From contig NC_069130.1 in the NCBI RefSeq assembly GCF_026914265.1, forward strand, positions 14,527,886 to 14,591,885: a stretch of DNA of 64,000 nucleotides. Reading direction: 5' to 3'. The notes under the pieces were generated by a model, which worked only from the letters and a program-made list of their open reading frames with translations, made no database searches and was not told the origin of the DNA. A program made the translations under genes and the position numbers. Source of the stretch: Mya arenaria (Eukaryota; Mollusca; Bivalvia; Myida; Myidae). This document shows positions 59,396-64,000 of the stretch, piece by piece; position 1 is the stretch's first letter; the number at the start of each line of letters is the position of its first letter.

Positions 59396-59893
59396 GTTGG
59401 TTTTTTTTATGCCTAAATAAAATCCTGTCACAAGCAGCACATGTTGACAGGACCGACACCTTCCCGCTTCACCAGCTGCCCTGCCCCCTGGCAACACAGG
59501 ACCACACCTGGACCACCATACTTGCATTCATACAAAATAAAATAAAAAATTGTACACTTGCTGGGACCAGTAACAATCCTACTCCCAGACATAATTATGT
59601 CATATCATCATATCATTCCTTGTTTTTAACTATGTAAGATTCTCAAGATGCTTTTTTCTGTAATCTGATGGGCTGTAAATCTGGCTTGGGCTTCAGAAAT
59701 ATCAAAGTCTGTAAACCCCATTGGCTACAAGGTAAAAAAGGTTAGTTTCGCACACTGTTAAAGATCTGTTACAGGCCTCTAATACATGTACAGAAAAGTT
59801 ATTAGCGTAGAAAAGTCTTGACCATTTGAACTGATATGATTTGGTATGATAACATCTTTTCCAAAAACAGTTTGGGTAAGTAGGCTATTTATT

Positions 59894-60780
59894 AGCTCGA
59901 CTATTCGAAGAATAGGTGGGCTATTCTACTCGCGTCGGCGTCGTTGTCGGCGTCCGGTTAAAGTTTTAGGGCAAGTTGGGATTTTCACTTATAAGTCCAA
60001 TACCTTTCATTCAATTGAGTTAATACTTCACACAGTTGTTCAGGGCCATCACATGATGAGGTTAGATAACTCCATATTATTCTTTACACAGAGTATGGCC
60101 CCTGATTGACTATGAAACTCAGGTTAAAGTTTTAGGGCAGGTTGGGATATTTATAAATAACTTCTATACCCTTTGTTCAATTGACTTAATACTTCACACA
60201 GTTGTTCAGGACCATCACACAATGAGGTTACATAACTCCATATTATCCTTAATACAAGTTATGGCCCCTGATTGTCTTAGGTTAAAGTTTTAGGGCAAGT
60301 TGGGATTTTCACTTAAAACTCCAATATCATTCATTCAATTGACTTAATACTTCACACGGTTGTTCAGGGCCATCACATGATGAGGTTAGATAACTCCATA
60401 TTATCTTTTATACAAATTATGGCCCTTGATTGACTATTGGACTTAGGTTAAAGTTTTAGGGCAGGTTGGGATATTTATTAATAACTTCTATACCCTTTAT
60501 TCAATTGACTTAATACTTCACACAATTGTTCAGGACCATCATCCAATGAGGTTACATAACTCCATATCCTTAATACAATTTATGGCCCCTGATTGACTTA
60601 GGTTAAAGTTTTAGGCAAGTAAAAGTTAAGGGCAAGTTGGGATTTTAATAAAAAAAACTTCTATACCTTTCATTCAATGCACTTATTAAAATTCAAAATT
60701 ATTTACGACCATTTTACAACAAGAAACATAACTCCATTTTAACCCTTAATACAAATTATGTCCCTTGAGTTTTTTTATAT
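59894..60780 (+). mobile_element. Second tandem-core repeat family, about 165-bp units
   Basis: The left end is a hairpin, AGCTCGACTATTC-gaa-GAATAG, followed by GTCGGCGTC words. About five copies of a 155-168-bp unit begin GGTTAAAGTTTTAGGGCA (59956, 60122, 60280, 60447, 60600). The right end fades into T-rich DNA, so the 3' terminus is missing or degraded. Confidence 0.65.
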
Positions 60781-61680
60781 TTTTTTTTTTATTTCTTTTG
60801 ACAGGCACATTTTTAATAATATATAAAGCCTAATAAAAAAAAGATAATAATAAAAAGCCTACCTACCTACCTATTTTTGAAAAGGATGTAACCCTGACCA
60901 AACATATTTTTTTTTTTAGACCTTATTAATTAAAACACATTTATTTATTGATTTATGTTTATTTTTTTTACCAGCTGATTATAAAAACGGTAGGGTCAGC
61001 ACCTATTTTGTATGTAGGGTCGGGTCAACCTGAACCAAATATTTTTCTTTTTTAGGCCTTAAACTACTTAGGGATGAAACGAGTTAATCAATCAAACAGC
61101 TACAGTGTAATACAATTGAGCTTTTTTATTGTCTGTTTGATTATTTGCTCCTTTAGTTTCTGTGCAGGGAAATATTGAACAATTGTTTGGGAAAATTGAC
61201 GGCTCTTTTGGGTCTTGCTAAATTTTGATATTGAAATGCAATGCCAAGTTTGGAAATCATGTTTAAGTAGGTGTTATTGTAATTTCTGCAATTGATGCCT
61301 TAATGTTATCTCAAATGTTGTACTTGATGGTTCTAAGAAAATTAATTATCATTATGAGAAAAACAACCTTTATATAAAACTTTACTAACAGATTTGAATC
61401 TTAAAATGTATTCCTAATCAATTAATATGAAAAAAAAGTTTTTTTTTTATTTTGAAATTGTTTGACTCCTTATTTTTCAATATCACTTAGACAACTCCAA
61501 AATGTACTGAATGCTATAACAACATCAGTTTTAAGTTCAAATGTTTTGGGTACCAAGCAAGAAGATCCCATAACAATGCCGTAGGATATCTAATTTTAAG
61601 CTTCCTTTATTTTAAAGTTTCCAATGTACGAATAAGCTTGGTATTTCATTGAACCTTTTTCAATAATACTAAATTTTGTT
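60781..61680. other. AT-rich spacer with poly-T tracts
   Basis: Poly-T runs, a CCTACCTACCTA tract near 60860 and no gene. Confidence 0.5.
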
Positions 61681-62576
61681 GCCTCACGAGGGTAACCCCA
61701 TGGTGCCTCACGACGGTGACTCCATGGTGCCTCACGACGGTGACTCCATGGTGCCTCACGACGGTGACTCCATGGTGCCTCACGACGCTGACTCAATCGT
61801 GCCTCACGACGGTGACTCCATGGTGCCTCACGACGCTGACTCAATGGTGCCTCACGACGGTGACTCCATGGTGCCTCACGACGGTGACTCCATGGTGCCT
61901 CACGACGGTGATTCCATGGTGCCTCACGACGGTGACTCCATGGTGCCTCACGACACTGACTCCATGGTGCCTCACGACAGTGACTCCATGGTGCCTCACG
62001 ACGCTGACTCAATGGTGCCTCACGACATTGACTCAATGGTGCCTCATGACGCTGACTCAATGGTGCCTCACGAGGGTAAGCCCATGGTGCCTCACGACGG
62101 TGACTCAATGGTGCCTCACGACGGTGACTCAATGGTGCCTCACGACGGTGACTCCATGGTGCCTCACGACGGTGACTCCATGGTGCCTCACGACGGTGAC
62201 TCAATGGTGCCTCACGATGGTGACTCAATGGTGCCTCACGACGGTGACTCCATGGTGCCTCACGACGCTGACTCTATGGTGCCTCACGACGGTGACTCCA
62301 TGGTGCCTCATGACAGCGACCCCATGGTGCCTCACGACGGTGACTCAATGGTGCCTCACGACGGTGACTCCATGGTGCCTCACGACGGTGACTCCATGAT
62401 GCCTCACGACGCTGACCCCATGGTGCCTCACGACGGTGACTCCATGGTGCCTCATGACTGTGACTCCATGGTGCCTCATGACTGTGACCCCATGGTGCCT
62501 CATGACTGTGACCCCATGGTGCCTCATGACAGCGACCCCATGGTGCCTCATGACTGTGACCCCATGGTGCCTCACG
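61681..62576 (+). repeat. 24-bp minisatellite, about 37 units
   Basis: The unit GTGCCTCACGACGGTGACTC plus CATG is repeated head to tail with scattered substitutions and no length change. It holds the inverted pair TCAC-GACG-GTGA and an NcoI word CCATGG. Because 24 is a multiple of three and the unit has no stops, three frames (two plus, one minus) stay open for 210-326 codons. The plus frame reads MVPHDGDS repeats. There is no promoter, splice site or non-repeat domain to suggest a real protein. Confidence 0.95.
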
Positions 62577-63119
62577 ATGTATTGTTAGATATTGCGTCGA
62601 TGTCCTTGTTGGTGAGAAAATATTTCACCTTGACCATAACTCAAAAACTAAAATAATCTCTACATTAATTCAAACTATATAAAGATCTTTTGCAATATTT
62701 GTAATACAGAAGTAGCTAGTAGAGTTATATGACTTACATGCTGACAGACCTGTAAAATCATGATTGTTAACTCATTTTCACAAATAAATTAACATGGCGG
62801 CATTGAACCATAAGTCATGATGAAGACAAAAGTTCATTTTACCAGTGAAGCAATAGAACTGGCCAGGCAAATTAGATAATATTTTTAACTGTCTACAAAT
62901 ATTCGTCAATTTAACATAACCGTTCGGCTTGGTCATGTAAAGGTTAAAGAAAAAACTTGTAAGTTCATATATTCACAGTTTAATTACTTTTTTCTGGTAT
63001 CAGGTATTTGATACAAGAAGTATTTTGTTGTTTTGTGTAACAAAACCACATTCTTTGTTGTTGATTTTTGTTCACATGTTTTAAGTTTTTCTGAAATAAA
63101 AAAGTGTTGAACTGTTTAT
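62577..63119. other. Spacer without recognisable feature
   Basis: AT-rich, only short frames. Confidence 0.5.
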
Positions 63120-63217
63120 TTGTACTATAAGTATTGCTGTATCGTATCGCGTATCGCCACCTCCATATTGCAATATGTATCGTATCGAAAAAAATCTGAG
63201 CAATACCCACCCCTAGT
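63120..63217. mobile_element. hAT-like transposon end fragment
   Basis: GTATCGTATCG words precede CAATACCCACCCCTAG (63201-63216). Read inverted, this is the CTAGGGGTGGGTATTG type of hAT terminal repeat. No partner end was found within the window. Confidence 0.4.
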
Positions 63218-63640
63218 TGTGAAAGGGTACTGTGCGTGTCCCTTGTCCGTCCGTAATCAACATTTTCCTTCAAACAACTTTTCCTCCTTAACCACAGTTG
63301 CAGCCAAATTTCACTGGAATGTTTTTATGATGGTTGAGAATTCTTGAAATAAAAAAAATCCATATAAAACTCTGGTTGCGGGGCTTTTTTCACACTGACT
63401 GTATTCTACATGTACAAATTATAAATGGCTCAGGCTGTCTGCAAAGGGAGCTGACAGCTAACTTGTCTTTGATGGTCAATTTCGAGAGTTATCTTTCTTT
63501 TTGGTATACAGTTGTATTTCATTCATAGACCTAGCTTGAATATCTGGGCATAATAGTTTCCCACTTTAAATGATTCCTTTTTATGAGTAAAGATAAGTAT
63601 ACCAACACTTTTTTTAAACTTACTTGGATTTATGTTGTAG

Positions 63641-63765
63641 ACGACCTCCATAAATTTCAAATTGGAAAAATGCACAGAAACTACGTAAGATATATGTGTC
63701 GTAAGCGATGTGATATATCCGTAAGTAAGAATCAAATCGTTGTACACAATGATGTCAATTTTGAT
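63641..63765 (+). other. Possible internal exon at the right edge
   Basis: ATTTATGTTGTAG precedes a 125-bp open stretch ending before GTAAGT. It would encode about 41 residues with MHRNYVRYMCRKRCDISVSK. No domain is recognised, and another GTAAGT donor at 63721 makes the end uncertain. A neighbouring exon may lie beyond the window. Confidence 0.2.
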
Positions 63766-64000
63766 GTAAGTTTTTGACAATTTTCTTTTTATCTTGCAAT
63801 TGTATCATATGCCTTTAAAACCTTGTTTAACTGAGAGAAAAAACAGAAAAGTGTTGGCATATGCTTTATGTTGCTTGCGTTCTACTTATTCAATATTGAG
63901 GCCAAATTAATGGCAAGTTTTAGTCGAGAGTTTACGGTTGGTCTGGCATGTATATTAGTGCCAGAGCTAATTGTCCACATGGTTGGCTTTCATTATTGGC

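Noticed and set aside
1-64000. CRISPR arrays, rRNA, tRNA genes and bacterial operons
   Set aside because: No spacer-repeat pattern, no tRNA box A/B cloverleaf and no rRNA core was seen. The tandem arrays present have no unique spacers.

Overview
This is AT-rich eukaryotic DNA with intron-split genes, canonical GT-AG splice sites and dense mobile elements. An HSPA12-type HSP70 gene with a decayed paralogue, a Ty3/gypsy element primed by tRNA-Leu, and repeats with hairpin ends and tandem cores all suggest a mollusc, most likely a bivalve. The species cannot be fixed from the sequence alone.

Layout. 1-7.3 kb: no intact gene; a Crypton-type recombinase relic, a small inverted-repeat element, a minus-strand gypsy relic and a LINE-like fragment. 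7.3-16.7 kb: a decayed HSPA12-like gene followed by a truncated LTR; the segment 7370-12555 is tandemly duplicated and the second copy carries an internal deletion of about 1.08 kb. 15.3-33.3 kb: two Ty3/gypsy elements in tandem that share the middle LTR (LTR1-internal-LTR2-internal-LTR3, each LTR about 1,477 bp). Each has gag, pol and an extra zinc-finger ORF (ORF3) between pol and the 3' LTR. 34-40 kb: non-autonomous DNA transposons and a 45-bp minisatellite. 40.4-43.1 kb: an apparently intact four-exon HSPA12-like gene (569 aa). 46.3-53.2 kb: a five-exon PLAC8/cornifelin-family gene (147 aa), with a tandem array just downstream that resembles its last exon. 54-64 kb: tetranucleotide repeats, two tandem-core repeat elements (one Helentron-like), a 24-bp minisatellite, a hAT-like end and one possible exon at the right edge.

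How the parts work. The gypsy element shows a coherent expression plan: a TATA promoter in the LTR; gag; a UUUAAAC slippery heptamer with a stem-loop 6 nt downstream for -1 entry into pol; a TAG stop followed by CTAG just before the C-terminal GPF module of integrase, in both copies; and ORF3, which has no upstream ATG but sits directly behind a consensus 3' splice site, suggesting a spliced subgenomic mRNA. Element 1 has one private frameshift in pol; element 2 has several lesions. Only two host genes, HSPA12-like and PLAC8-like, could be reconstructed, both on the plus strand with phase-consistent exons.
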